Positions 14,801 to 29,800 of a stretch of DNA of 64,000 nucleotides are shown here, in pieces; the stretch's first letter is position 1, and each line of letters begins with the position of its first letter. Location: assembly GCA_003260075.1 (NCBI GenBank), contig QLIY01000537.1:47009-111008 (forward strand), read 5' to 3'. Source of the DNA: Phallusia mammillata (taxonomy: Eukaryota; Chordata; Ascidiacea; Phlebobranchia; Ascidiidae). The notes beneath the pieces are model-generated. The model was not told where the DNA came from. It worked only from the letters and a program-made list of their open reading frames with translations, and searched no databases. Both the position numbers and the translations under genes were made by a program.

Positions 14801-17800
14801 CCTGTGACGTCATCCCACGATGCAGTTACTGACGTAGTTGTGACGTCAGAGATATATAGGTTTTCCGGATTGGCAGGAACTGTGAATATTGGTAATACTG
14901 AGTCGTGTTTTTTAACAAATTATGACGCAATACTAACCCGTTTGTTGCGTAATAGTGACCTCGTCCTGCATGTTGACTCGGTCTTTGGTTCCAACAGAAT
15001 TTAACGTAAAGTCATAAAATATTCCGGGTTCTAATCCTCCTATTGTTACGTCAGATGTCGTGGTTGTTACGTCATCAATTACGTTTCCTGACGACGTCTG
15101 TTTTACTTTGACGTTGTAGCTTGTTGCTCCTGGAAACCAAATATTTTAATAAAAAACTGTAGTTAAAAACGTAAAAAATAACTTATGTGATAGATTTCAC
15201 CTTTCATATCCATCCAGCTCAATTTCACGGTTGTCGTGGCAACGGAATCAATAACCAAACCAACCGGAACATTCGGCACTGAAACAAAAAATTTCATTAT
15301 TAATCATATTCGTGAAAATCGTGCAATCATACTCACGAGTTGTCTCACGAATCTCCTGAGTTTCATCGCTCATTATATTTTCGTGGCCAACCGCTTTCAC
15401 TGTGAAGCGATATCCCGTTCCGGCAATTAAGTCGTCAACTGTTATTGACGTCACAGTGGTGGTTATTGTGGGATTGACAATTGTTACGGAACTATCATCG
15501 GTTGATGATGTCACAATGTACGAAACAGCTCCTGCAGAAACGAAAATGTGGTGTAATAAGTTGTATGATAAGGACAAAATATGACCTACCATGAACTGGA
15601 TCCCATGACGCCATCAGTGACGTAGTAGTGACGTCAGACAGTTGAAAGTTGGCGGGAACGGATGGGACTGTCGACGAGATTTTAATTATGAACTGACAAT
15701 AAAATAACTCGCACAAAACAAACCTGTTTGTTGCGTCACAATGTCACTTCCTTCCTTGTTTCTTTTTTGCGATTCCCCGACAGAATAGACTGTGACGTCA
15801 TAAAACGTTCCGGAATTTAAGTTTTCAATTGCAGCCTGAGATGAATCGCTGCTGAATTCTTGTACTAATTGATTATCTGAGGTCACCATAATGACGTAAC
15901 TTGTAGCACCTTTAAAGATCAAAGTTAAGGTCAGGTTGAAACGAGTGTAAGGTCAAGTTGAAACGAGTCAAAGTCAAGTTCGATAAATAAACTAATAAAT
16001 TTATTTACTACCTCTTACGTCATCCCAGTCCAGATTCAAACTCGTTGTAGTGAAACCGACCACCAGGGGCAGTAAAGGACGTGAAGGAACTGAAAAGTAG
16101 TTAATATTTAACCAGGTTTTTCAGAAAAAAAAACACTGCAGATATGGAAAGATAGAAATCGTATTTTACCTGTGGTTTCTTCAACTTGCAAACTGGCTTC
16201 GCTCATCCGACTTTCCTCGCCAATACTTTTCACAACAAACCAATATCTCGTTCCACTAGATAATGACGTCACTTCAATGCGTGTCAACGTCGTTTCCATG
16301 GTGTTTGTGACGTCATCATCAACGTTTCCATATTCGAGTCGATATTTACTGGCTCCTGCAACAAAAATGAAACCATCTAAATATCAATGGATTCTGGTTT
16401 GAAAACAAAAAAAGAATCAACTTACCAGTTACGTCATTCCAATGCACGGTAACTGATGACGTAGTTACATTTGTTATGATGACGTCATCAGGGGCAAGTG
16501 GAACTAAACAAAAATATATTTTTAATTGAGTTTAGCCGCTAACTCGGCTAAACTACGTAAAAAGTTAACCACATTACCAAATCTAGCTAGTTATTAACTA
16601 ACCAGTGTGGGATTATTAACCAACCAGTGGATTATTAACCAACCAGTGTTGCATTATTAACTAACCAGTGGATTGTTAACTAACCCGTGTTATATCATTA
16701 ACTAACCAGTTTGTATTTGTATTTTTTCACTTCCTCTCTCATTTCTTCTGTCTTTGATTCCAATAGAGAAAACAACAAAATCGTACCACGTGCCTGGATT
16801 TAAACCAATCACAACCGATTGCGTGTCAACAGTTTCAAGCACGTGACGGTCATCGTTGCTGCCACTGGTCCGATAAATCACGTGATATTTTTCAGCACCT
16901 GAAAGTGTTAAGTTGTTTGATGAATTTAACCCTTTGCAACAATCTGAACCATGTTTCTAAACTCACCAATCACAGACTGCCACGTCAGCTCGACTGACGT
17001 AGTTGTGACGTCACCAACATCAACTCCCGAAGTCGCGGCTGGACCTGCATTAAAATCACAAACGTCAGAAAAGTATTATGACATGAATAGCCATATCAGG
17101 AAACTCACGAGTTCCTTCACGAATTTCACGGCTGTGAGAACTGATTTGTCCTTCATCACCCACAGTGCGAATTGTGACGACATAATGGTTGCCTGGTGAC
17201 AGGTCGGATATTTTGTATTTAGGCGTTTCGGATGAGGGCACAGTAAAAGTGTTGATGACGTCACCGAGGGTTGAACTAAGTATGACGTCATATGATGACG
17301 CGCCTGCGAAACGAAGTTTGTTGTAAACAGAAGCGCTATGTCGTTTACGAAGTTTTTACTGACCGTGAATTTTCCTCCACGACAAATGGATTGCGGATGT
17401 CGTCACCTCATCAACGTCGATCTGGTTCGGAGGATTTGGGACTGAATATATAAAGTAGGTTGTGGTTACAGGGAAACATCTCTGCAAGCATCCAGATGTA
17501 AACATTTCAGGTTAAAATAAAACCATGATTAGTAAAATTTTGTAAAAAACTTTTAGTGCGCAAATCTTTGCCACTCGGTTTCGCTAGAGAGGAAAATAAA
17601 ACCTGCATTTCTGGATTGATTCACATTTTTAAACCCATTTCCAATTAAATTTTTCGCCATATCATGTCTAGCAAATCAATTATTGCCAGAGCATTTAAAA
17701 ATAAACTCGTGCTTGGAGCATCACAACCTCAAACCTTTCACCTGTTTGTTTCCGGACAGAAACATCGGGGTCAAAGTTCACAACCCCCGACCCGCTGACC

Positions 17801-20800
17801 GAGTGAACTCTGAACTCGTACCAACTCCCGGTTCGCAATCCAGTTACTCGCAACTCTGACGAATCAGAGTTAATACTTCTGTTTGTTACGCCATTATCCC
17901 TCTTCACAATGACGTCATACCGCTGAGCGCCTGGAGCTGGTTTCCATGACAACCCGACTTCTGTCGTTGTTACGTCATCCACCGTGATCTCATCAACCGT
18001 GTGAGGCACTACGTCATAAACACGTTAGTTTGTCACAAACATACTTACGTCAGTCGCACATTTAGCTAATTTTCTGTAGGTGGCGCAAAGAGCACAAAAA
18101 TGCTCACGGTTAGTGCTCTTAGCGTCGCGGTAAAGTATTAGCAACCTCAATCAAACGAACTTTATAATTTAGCTTTTAATGCAAAATTTTATAAAACCTA
18201 CTCCTAACTCTACCCCTTTTTAGATTCACAATTAATAATTCAGCTCTTCCACCTATCGAAAATTATCTAATGTGGGTCTACCTTGAGGTATGGTGTTAGT
18301 AGCTCTACCCATCAAGCTAATGATGTAACTTACAGGTTGCCATGGTGATGCCTTCAGTTTCAACACTTTCCGTGACGTCATCCATACCGACCGACCTTAC
18401 GCTGATCCGATATTCCGTTCCTGGGTTCAATGACGTAACAAGTAATGACGTTGTTGACGTGTCTTCGTTTCGCTGCCCGTCTTCGGAAATTATTCGAACC
18501 TTGTATGAAGTCGCACCTACGTCACAATGTAAGTTATTTCTCTTGGAACCAAAAAATCCGGTGTTATTATTTCCTACCGTAAACTTCGTCCCATGAGAGG
18601 AACACAGAATCGGTAGTGACGTCGGAGATTGCGAAACTTCCCGGAGCCAACGTCACTGTAACAAAACATGACTCAGGTAATTCGTGGCCAGCAAACACAA
18701 TGACTCAGGAATATTTTACCTGTCTGAACTTTCAGTGTTTCGCTGCCGATCCCGTTTTTAGCGACGCCGATGGAGTAAACACTGAACTGGTAAACTGCCC
18801 CGGGTCGAAGCGGTGAAGCTTCCACGCTGTTTGTGTCACTCGATAAAACTTGTTCCAATTCATTGTTGATCATTGTTACGTCATAACTAGCAGCTCCTAA
18901 AAGGAAATCATGATTGTTGCCAGAATTTGAAATTTAGCGAAGCCGTGTAGAACCATTAGAGGGCGTCAATAGCAGACAAACCACTGGAGGATATCAATAG
19001 CAGACAAACGATTTATGGCAGAGCTGGAACACAGCTAACACAGGAACTCTCATCACAGGCCAGCTAATTTCCGGTAGGTGGAGCAACGAAAATATTTGAA
19101 ATGCAGTTTGTGTAAAAAATGCTGAAGTGTTGGATTATTGTTAGGGTTGGTCTGATGTTTCATAATAATAACAATAACAATAAAAACCTAAAAACCTAGT
19201 TCTTTATAAATTTAGTCCCAAACCTTATCCCAGTCTCACTGTAAATTTAAATAAATGCGCTCTTTGCGCCATATATCGGTATTTAGCAAACCTTTTGGGA
19301 GTTCCTCTGTTAGTAGCTCTGCCCCGATTTATACTGAATTCAATACAGAGCAAAATACGCACATTTTTTTACATATTTTAGGTAGCAACGAACCTCTCAC
19401 GTTGTTCCACTCAATCGTGATGCTGTCGGTTGAAACCGATGTTGCTATGGGCAACGACGGCGTGTCCGGCACTATGACGACATAATCGGTAAAATTCGAA
19501 AACATTTTAAATCACAAAAAAAAACTTACAAGTTGCTTGCGAGAAGGCTTTTTTCTTTTCGCTCATCCGACCTTCCTGTTGCCCAACAACTTGCATTGTG
19601 ACGTCATATTCAGTACCAGATTGCAGTGACGTCAAAATGTGTGAGGTATCGGTGGTTGTAAATTGCATGACATCACTGCTGCTTACGTCATTAGTTGATG
19701 AAACAGTGACATCATAGTAAGTAGCACCTTAAACACAAAAGATTTGCTGAATTATTTAAAATAACTCTAATGTGAAAATAAGAATATTTTGGGAAAGACA
19801 GCTCCGTAAAAGCTGAGGTTGTTGGTTCGAATCTCACCGCATATTTCTGATCTTGTGATCAATAAAATTGTAAATTGCAAACATGCAAAAACGTAAGAGT
19901 TAGAAAAACATTCTGTGTAGCGTAAATTCCAAAGGAAATCACAACACAGGGTGAACTTCAAATCAGTTTTTGCGTTTTCTAGGTAGCGCAGATTGTTGAG
20001 TCGCTGCTCGCTACAGAAATGACCAATATCTTCCAGTAAACCTTGTTCAAAGGCCAGCGCCTTATGATTTTGGTTGTCATATCAAACATACACTGTTTTC
20101 GGCTTTTATTAGATTACGTTCCATGTTGCAGTTTATGTGGTTATACGGGTAGTTAGTGGAAAAACACATCAGCCACATTGAGCCGCTTACCATAAGAAGA
20201 TCTCCACCAAAACCCAATCGAGTTTGTTGTGAAATTGTCAACCACGAACCTTCCCGGAAAGCGAGGATCTGTTAACAAGAAGTTTCATGTAAAATACATG
20301 CGTGGCTAACCAATAAAAAGATATAAAAAAATAAAAATACAATTGCCAGAAAAGCTCTATAAACTAGATATTATCCCTGGCAGCAACAACTTATATACGA
20401 AACACACTAACTTGTTTGGACGACCAGTTCATCGCTTCCTTCCTCATTCACCCGTTCCTCTTCACCAACCGAATACACAGTAAAGTTGTACCAAGCTCCC
20501 GGACGAAGCGACCGAACTCGCGCGTCCGGGCCTATGACGTCATCAACAGTGGGTACGTCACTCTCTGTTGACGTAACTTTGACCTTGTACCTCACCGCGC
20601 CCTTGACAGGTTGCCAGAAGAAGAAAGCTCGGTTTAGGTGAACTTCGGAGGTTTGTAATCCGGTCGGATTCGCGGGAACTAAAACAAACAATCCCGAATC
20701 AAACAAAAGTGACGTCACAATGCAATCGCAACTAACCGGTCGAAGTTTCGATGTTGTTCGATTCCTGACTTCTCACCATCGAGTCTCCGATCGACTTCAA

Positions 20801-23800
20801 CGAAAACAAATACTTGCTTCCGGCTTCCAATGACGTTACACGTGTTGACGTCACACTCAATTGTTGTATGTCTACGTCACCAGTGTCTGGCGTCACGCTC
20901 AGTTCGTACCCTGAAGCACCTGTCAATCAAAATGTGTTTAACCATCCGTATAATAACTTGATTTGCCGAGCTTGTTTTTATGTATTTTTTTGTTTTTTGT
21001 CTACAACGCTTTGTTTTGTTTTTTATTCTTTTCCTGAAAATTATTCTGTGAGGCGCTGTAAAAAAATAAATACCTGTTACGTCACTCCACTCCAGTGTGA
21101 CGTAATCCGTTCCCACTGACGTAATCACAAAACGTTGTGGCGCGATTGTCATGGTTTGTTGCACAACGGCTTCTGATTGGTCGGAAGTTTTCCCGCCATC
21201 TCCAATAGTTTGAATTCTGATGACGTATCTCAACCCGGATTTTAATTCTGTTTGTTTGAATTCTAATTCCTTTGTCTGATGGCGGCGGATCGTTGTTGAA
21301 CCTTCCTCCTCAAACATGATGACGTATTGGATGACGTTACCTGCATATGACGTAGGTTATGACGTCATACATGCGCGTGAAAATTTATCACAAACCTTCT
21401 ACAGCTTGCCACGTAATCGACACTGACGTTTCATCGAATGACGTCACTACCGCACTTGAGGGGGTGGAAGGCTCTGAAAATATTTGTTGCGTCGCAAGCA
21501 ATAAAATCAGCTGAAAGCATTTAATCCTCACCAGTAGAGTCGGTGTGCTTAAACTCTTCTTCGCTCTTTCTCTCTTCCATTCCAATAGCGGTGACATGGA
21601 AATCATATTGCGTGCCAGGTACAAGGTTGACCACCAGGAGGCGTGCTTCCGTGGCGGGTAACGTTTGAATTAGTCGCGAATTTGAACGAACCGACACCGA
21701 GTACGATATTGCTCCTGAATTATAAAAAAGTAAAAATAAAATAGATTATATTTTTCAGTTTGAAGTAAGAAAGGAATTAGTTTTTGAAATGAGTTTGTTG
21801 ATAAAAATACAACAATAAGACTTAAGTTAAAACTAAGCATATACCTTTTACTTCGTTCCAAACCAACTCCATTTCGTGGGTCGTACTTGAAACGGTTCGG
21901 ACATTGTGCGGTGTTGCAGGAGCTGAAAACCATTGACACCGTATTAGTACAGGAACCGAAATTATCAACTATTTGCAAAAACATTTTGACCGCATTTAAA
22001 ATACAGAGGCGACATACTTGAGTTAAAAGACATAATAAAATCAACAAGAACCAGAGCCCTTCCCCTGTGCTATGAACGCGCCTGCGTGACTGCAGTGTCC
22101 TGGCGTGCTCGCCAATTTGTATGGCGCCCAATTTAATGGTTGCCAAAAGCCTTCGAACATTGCACTAACGTCTAGCCACGAAAAACCCTAGTTTAGACGC
22201 GTTCGAGCACTGCTGTCTTATTTAAAACGCTATATAAAAAAGCTCTACAATGTTGGCAAAGTCACTGCGCAACACAAAAATCAAGACAAGTTAACAGTAC
22301 GACAGCCGGGGAAGAACTCCTCGCAACAACACGTGGCCCACAAAAATGCTTGAAACAGAACTAGTAAAGAAACAAGGAAACTTACAAGTCACGTGGTCGA
22401 AACCCACGGCAATCAGCCACAAACCGATTTAGATAAACGAATTTAAAGTTTTGCAACCATTTGCCTACCCGTATACGTTGAAACGTCAGGACTTCCATAT
22501 TCGCTTCGGCGTCTCAACTTTCCGACCGAGAACACGTTGAACTTGTAATGAGTTCCAGAATCAAGTCCATGTACGTCAGATCGACTTTCACCTACTTCAT
22601 GTTGGGTGGTTTCCCCCGTTTCGAGATTGGTAACTTTCACCAAGTAACCACGCGCTCCTGTTAAGTGGGAAATGTTACAATCAGACTTTCTTGTTATAAA
22701 GCGCTTGAAACATCAAATATCGCCTAAGATATCGGCCAACAGAAAACCGGAATAAAATTTAAATACTTCACCTAATTACATTCAATCAAATTAAATTAAA
22801 CAAAAACAAAACAGTATAAATGAAACGGAACAGCATAAAAAAACATTAAATACGAGTTTAATATTTAAATTTTTAGGTAGAATTGTTTTTGCTGATAAAA
22901 CACTTTTAGGATTTTTTACCTATAAATTATCAAACTATTTTTCTTACCTTTGACGTCATTCCACGTCAGCGCCACCGATCGTGACGTAACAGTCGTTACG
23001 GTTGGCTGATCAGGGGTGGCAGGGTCTGCAAATAAATTTTCATTTTTCGTTTGTGACGTAATAATGACAAAGCGCGCGTTTTACCTGTTTCTTCTTTTAT
23101 CGGAGAACTCTTGGAGCTTCGGCGGTCCTCGTCCTCCCCAATACTAGTTACCCGGAATGTGTATTCGGTACCCGGTTCGAGCGAATCCTGCAAGTATTCG
23201 GTTACCACCGTTTCAGCATCCGGAATCACGATATCCGAATCCTCGTTTCGGGTGGAAATGACGTAATAACCGGCACCTGTAAACATAGAAATCATAATTT
23301 GCATTATCCATCTCCATGGCAACGACGGCCAACTTACCGATGACGCTGTTCCACGAGAGTTGAATGGATGTGTTTGTGATGTCACTGATGTTGATTGTTA
23401 TCGGCGCGAGCGGAACTGCAAAACACAAATCGGTGTGAGACAATCGATCAAACAATCCCATGCGTTACAGTACTCACTGGTTTGCGCCTGCAGAGCTTCG
23501 CTGTCGACCCAGTTCCTCCTGTTACGAGTTCCGACCGAGAAAACACTCATGTTGTACCAAGCCCCGGGAACCAGCCCTCCAACCTCGTTCCCAGCCTCAT
23601 CCGATCTAACCTCCCACTCTGTGTTGTTGCTCGGCGCAAACTGGATGACACGTACGTAGAAATACGTCGCTCCTGTTAACGGATGAAAGTGATCGGTGAC
23701 GTTCGAATTTTATGGTTGCTGCTATTGTTATGTAACAAACCTTTGACGTCACTCCATAGCAACGACATCGATTGGGTAGTAACGGTTTCCAATTGTGGCT

Positions 23801-26800
23801 TTTCAGGCGTGATTGGCACTGAAGCGGAAAAAACGTGTTAATATTAAAACATTTAAGATGTTTCATAAAATTCGTGTTTTTAAATAGTTTTTTGGGTGAT
23901 TTGGGGAAAAGTTATTTTCGATTTCATAGAACGTGGTCAAATAAACCTTAGCTCTTTCGTTCGAAATGCGCCTCTTAAATCGTACGAGAAAAATAATTAC
24001 GTACTTTTTTCAGGCTTTTGCCGATATCCTAACTATTTTCTTTAAATACGTTATCAGACTTCTTACGCGTTGTTTATCGTGCACTGTACTACGCGCATTC
24101 AGTGTTATTTGCCCTGACGAAGGCCACCTGTATAGGACGTTGAAACATTGGAATAAAAACACATTTGTCAGAAGAGCTCTATAAGGTTGATATTATGCCT
24201 GGCAGCAACAGCTTATACATCTTACACGTTGTGTCGACCACTCTGTCTGTTTCCTTGCTGACTTGTTCCTGAAACCCGATCGAACTGACGTAGAATCGAT
24301 ATCTCGTCCCCGCATCGAGTCCTCCAACCTCCGCACGAAGAGAATCATTCACTCGAACGGTGGTTTCCCGGTTTATAGCTTCAGAATCCGACGTCTCGGC
24401 TCGGACGTAATATGCCTTGGCTCCTAGAATCAACAATAAGTTTAATAAGTTCAAATAAGTTCCGAAACGTTGGAACAATAAAACATATAAAAAATCATAA
24501 TCAACAATAAGTTTAAAATGTGGAAAATACCACAAGCTTTAGAACACTATATATCTGTTCATAAGTTTAATGCGGAAAATCAAGATATCACTGATAATGG
24601 CCTGAGCATTTTCCGAAACGTTGGAACAATAAAACATGTCGTTTCGATGACTATTTGGGCCGTTTTTCATCATTAAACTTATCACAACCTTTGTTAAGAC
24701 ATTTTCAATTGTTGTCGCTTTGGTTTAGCACCTAATCGTGAATTTCGTGTTTAAGTACAGTTGGTTGACCGAAAGCCTAAATCAATGAAGTAAAATAATA
24801 AAAAATGGCTCATTTTGAGCTTGTTTTTTTTACAGTTTCTAGTTTTATAAAGCATAGTTGCGGTTGTTAAGAATTTAACCTTGAAAAGCAGGTTGAAGGT
24901 TGTATTGATGTTTGCACCCGGTGTCTAAATACCCACTGCTCTACACATAACGCAAGAAACTAAACTCAGATCTGATCTGTCGTAAGATGTTTTGCAAATA
25001 ACTTCAGAAACTTACCCCACATTTCCTTCCATTGTACAGTGAAGCCATCAATCCTAGCATCTCGTAGTTGAACCCGGGCAGGAGGAAGAGGCACAGTTTG
25101 AACGTTCACAGTAATGCTCCCATTCTCATTCAGGCGATCCTTCGCATCTCGCGAGTAAACAGTGAAATTATACCACGTTCCGGTTTTAAGACCGGATGCC
25201 AGAACCCGGTTCCGAAAACTAAAAATCCGCGTCTCGAAACGCTCGGATACTGTGTGCATCGAAATCTCGTATTGTCTTGTACCTGTAGTGGAACAAGTTA
25301 AAGTTTGTCACATGAAGCTTGAAAATAAATACATAGAGTAAACTAAAAATAAAAAAAAGTATAACAAATAAACTGTTTGCTGTGATCAGCGATAAAGTGT
25401 TCTTGCTACTGATAATGGTGTAGTTTTGTAAAAATCACAGTACACCAAAAAACGGTGGCAAATTCAGAATTAAAAGTTTTTTAATTTTATGTTTTTAATG
25501 CGGTGGTGCTTGTGATTCAGCTTTCAGTGGTTTCCCCGCTGGGCCTGTGTAGCTCAGTTGGTAGAGCGCAAGTCCCGGAAAGACTCCTGTTGTGGGTTCG
25601 AATCCCACCACTGGCTAGACTTTTTCTAGTCTGTGCCTTGCCATACTGGAATGCTTGGGAGACCGGCTGATTCGGTAAACGCCTTTAATAGGCATGGCGT
25701 ACTATGATGATGTTTTTTACAACAAACAAAGCAACTTTAACTAAATACCTTTTGCCGCATTCCATTGTAACGTCACAGTTGATGGCGTCACTGCTGTGTG
25801 ACGTAAACCAGTGGGAGCTTGTGGAACTGCAACAAACTTCATTGTTATGTTTGTTACGTCACAACTATACCTGACAAAGACAACTCACTAGTTCTTTCGT
25901 AAGCTGCTGGGCCGATACTGCTGAGCCGGTCACTGTGTCCGATGCTCTGAACTTTAAAGTTGTACAAAGTTCCACTGGCCAACCCCCAAACCTGGTATTG
26001 AGTGTCGTTTGTGTGATAGCGTACTTCTGTCGGCTCCGTAGTAAGGCCACTGAAGTCGCTGGTGGATACGTACAAGTAGTAGGAAAGCGCTCCTAAACAT
26101 AATAACGTGTTGTTGAAAACAAAGCAACCAAAAAACATTAAAACGGAAAACTTAAACCAATAGTTTATTTAAGGCAGAAACATTTAAAAACAAATTTGCA
26201 TTTTCTTTTAAACAAATTGGTTTGTTCATGGAAATAGTGTAATTAATTTTCAAGTTTTGTAATGACTTTCTATTTTTATTGTCATAACACCCTACCTTTA
26301 ACTTTCGGCCATCTGAACAACAAAGATGATGACGTTACTTTCCAAAATGAACCTACGTGCGGAGGAGCAGGAACTGTGACGACACAAAAGTCAAGTTATT
26401 GTCTATAACGATCACAGAATAGCGAATTCTAACCTGACTGTTCGTGCAGAACTTCGCTAGATTCCGGGTTTTCTTTCCCGAACGCGTTGATGGATCGAAC
26501 TTTTATGGAATACCACAATCCCGGTAACATTTTATCGACGGTTATCTCATTCACATCAGTAAAAGGGATTATCTGACGGTGGTTTTCATCTTTCTCTAGC
26601 GGTTGAGCTTCGATGACGTAACTAACTGCACCTGTGTCGGTTCAAAAAAAGTACGTGGGGATCAAGCATTCCGCAAAGAGCTACTAACACAGGAACTCAC
26701 AGTAGAAACGGTTTGCTACCCACCGACAGATGGCGTAAAGAGCGCAGTTATTTAAAATTAACAGTGGGACTGGGATAGAGTTAGAGACTAAATTTAACAT

Positions 26801-29800
26801 AAATAACTAGGTTTCTAGGTTGATTTTATTATTATTATTATTGTGAAACCTCAGACCAACCCTAATAGCTCTAACCATCAGCATTTATTACACAAATTGC
26901 ATTTAAAATACTTGCGTGCGCCACCTACCAGAAAATAGCAAAGATTTCTTGTGTTAGTATAACTCTACTTTCCACAAATAACTCAACAACCCAAACCTTG
27001 AGCTGGTTCCATTGCAAGCGCCATTGTCGTCATGTTCACCCAAGTTGCGCGCGGTTTAGCAGGGACGTCAGGTACTGTACACAAATAATGTTGCGTTAAT
27101 TTACTTTAATTTTCCTCCGGACAAAATGTCGAACCTGTCGATGTGATGACGGTCTCGCTCGGTTTGCTGATTCCACCCTGGTATCCCTCGGTTTTCACAC
27201 TGATTCGATATTCCACACCGGGCTCGAGAGCGTCAACTAGCGCCGTGGAAACCGTGCTGTTCACTGACCGGTAGATGTCACCAGTGGGCTCCCCTGAGAT
27301 CATTTTTTCCGCCTCGACGTGGTATATTTTCACACCTATACATGTAAACATAAAGTTTCAACAAAAAAACATTGAAAGTTGTACAATAATGCAATATTCT
27401 ATCAAAATAAATTGTAATCTCCTGCAAAATGTTTAACGTTGATAATTACATTTATCAGTATCATGGTTTAGTTTAGTTTGTTATTGTTGAACCCAGGTCT
27501 ACTCACCAATCGTGTAATTCCACGTCACCTCTAAACTTGTCGAGTTCGAATAAAGTAGTCTGACGCCCTCCGGTGGACTGGGCACTGTGAGCAAAATAAT
27601 CTTCGTAAAACTTGCAACTCAAGTGTTTTAAATCTAATTTAATCGGAGGAACTAAATTTGTTTTCACAAGTTAAATAAATTGCCAGAACTTAAGCCATTC
27701 ATGAAATTCTGTGTTGGATTTTGAACAATATTAACTTTGTAATATGTAACAAAACGGCATTTGGGCTATATTTTTGTAACTTCTTAGTTTTAATAAAGCA
27801 AGTCGTGAAATGATTTAGCAATAGTTGACGCTTTACAACAACATTACCACATGCAATAGAATGCATGTAACATAACATTTCGACAATACTCTAATTTCTA
27901 AGTTGACCGCCAGCTGCACTGATGAGAAGTCGAAACACTGTGCACAGTCTGCAGCTTAAATAAAGCAAGTTGGGACAAGACCAAGCGTTATTGGGTGCTT
28001 CGTTGAATCACAACAAACAATCAAAAATCAAATTATTTCTACAAACCTGTTTGAACAAATGTCGGATAAACCACGTTTTTGTCGAGCACGTTTCCTTTTC
28101 CAACGGAATAAACCGAAAACTTGTAGAAATGTCCACTTTTCATTCCTCCCAACCAAAACTCTGTGTCCGTAACATTACGCTCCTTCCGAAATCCTTTGTC
28201 GCTTGATGACGTCACAATCACGCTGTATCTGACGGCGGCTGCAAAACAATCAAAGCGCGATGAGCGATTTTATTACGCACAACAGCGGTTATGACGTAAT
28301 AATTACCAGGCTGCGGCGACCAATGAACCTGAGCTGCATGCTCTGTGACGTAATCAAGTGTGACGTCATCGGGATTGGATGGGGCTGAAACATAGAAATC
28401 ATGAATGAGCAATTGCTTAAATGCATTGAGACTTGTAGTGACACCTAGCGGTTAAACTAACCTGTATAAGCTGTCACTAGGCGACTTAACCTGCTGATGA
28501 GTCCGGTTTTGCCGATCGTGTAAGCTTGGAACTGGTATTTCTGCGACGGTGTTAGGTCGGATATTTTAAACGTTGTACTTTTCAAGTTATCGTGGACCGT
28601 TGTGACGTTTGCCTCTACGTCATAGATGGTTAACACGTAATAATCGGCGCCTGAAACAAAGTTTCGCGGTTTTACTTTTTTGCAAACACCAAAAATTCAA
28701 ACTTTAAAACCTGTGACAGGCGGCCACATGAGGTCGATAGAGATGTGCCTGACTTGTTGAACTGTTAGTTTCGGGGCTGAAGGGGCTGTAAAGTGCAAGA
28801 AACATAAAAGTGTTTAAACATAGAAAATATACGCAGCATCAGGTCAGTCGCTATAGCAACTTGACGTCACCTGTTACGAAATATCCGGGGAGACTTTGTT
28901 TGCTTGTGATACCAGAAGATCGAGCAGCTACAGTCGCCGAAAAGTTTGTTCCAGAACTTAAACCTTTCATTTCCGCTTCCGTTGCAACGAATGTTTGTCT
29001 AACAACGTTCTAAAACATACATGACGTCAGTAGACTTGTGACGTAGGTAGTGACGTCACACACTTACCGAAGTGTTGTTGACCGCCTTGACTGTGACGTA
29101 ATAATTGACTGACACTTCGGAGTTTGAGTTCCACGACAATCGAACCGATGATGACGTCACAGACGATTGATTTACCTGAATGACGGGTCGCGCTACACCT
29201 GTATGACGTCACAGTGGTAATAATACAGCGGGTTAAAAGTCGATTGTGACGTAATACCTGTGTTTAGGATGAGAGTTCGTTTAGGTCCAAGTTCACCGTC
29301 ACGGCCGAACGCCCAGAAGTTTGCGACATAAGTTGAAGCTTGCTCCAAACCGCGGAACCGGACCCACGTTTTAGTTACCGGAATATTCCGAATCCTCTGT
29401 AACGGTTCGGTTGCTCCTAATTCGCGAATCTGCAAAAAATGTTAAAATAAAGATTTACTTCGTACCGGTTTCGAACCAGTGACCTAGGGTTGACGTTATT
29501 TACTACGTTTATGGCGTCTTTTTGTTTTTTCACGGGGTTCGAACCCAGGACACTCCCGGGGACGAATCCCGATCAGTTTTTTTTTATTCTGTATATGGGT
29601 CAGGCGCGCTGGACAATAGGTCTTCTTGGTGGTATGCATAGTTAGGCCCTACTTTATATTTTACGGGTTCGAACCCAGGACTCTCCCGGGGACGAATCCC
29701 GATCAGTTTTTTTTATGTCTGTATGTGGGCCAGGCGCGCCAGACCGTTCGGCCAAGTTCCTGCCCACGTTTATGGCGTCATACCTCTGCTTGGTACTTGG

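Noticed and set aside
22020..22146. Start of a 158-codon minus-strand frame (21670-22146)
   Set aside because: Only its FN3 A-exon neighbourhood is conserved; the rest is intron without repeat features or domain.
25542..25620. Functional tRNA gene
   Set aside because: The A and B boxes are present, but the acceptor ends do not pair and the downstream body is repeated elsewhere, so it is a SINE.
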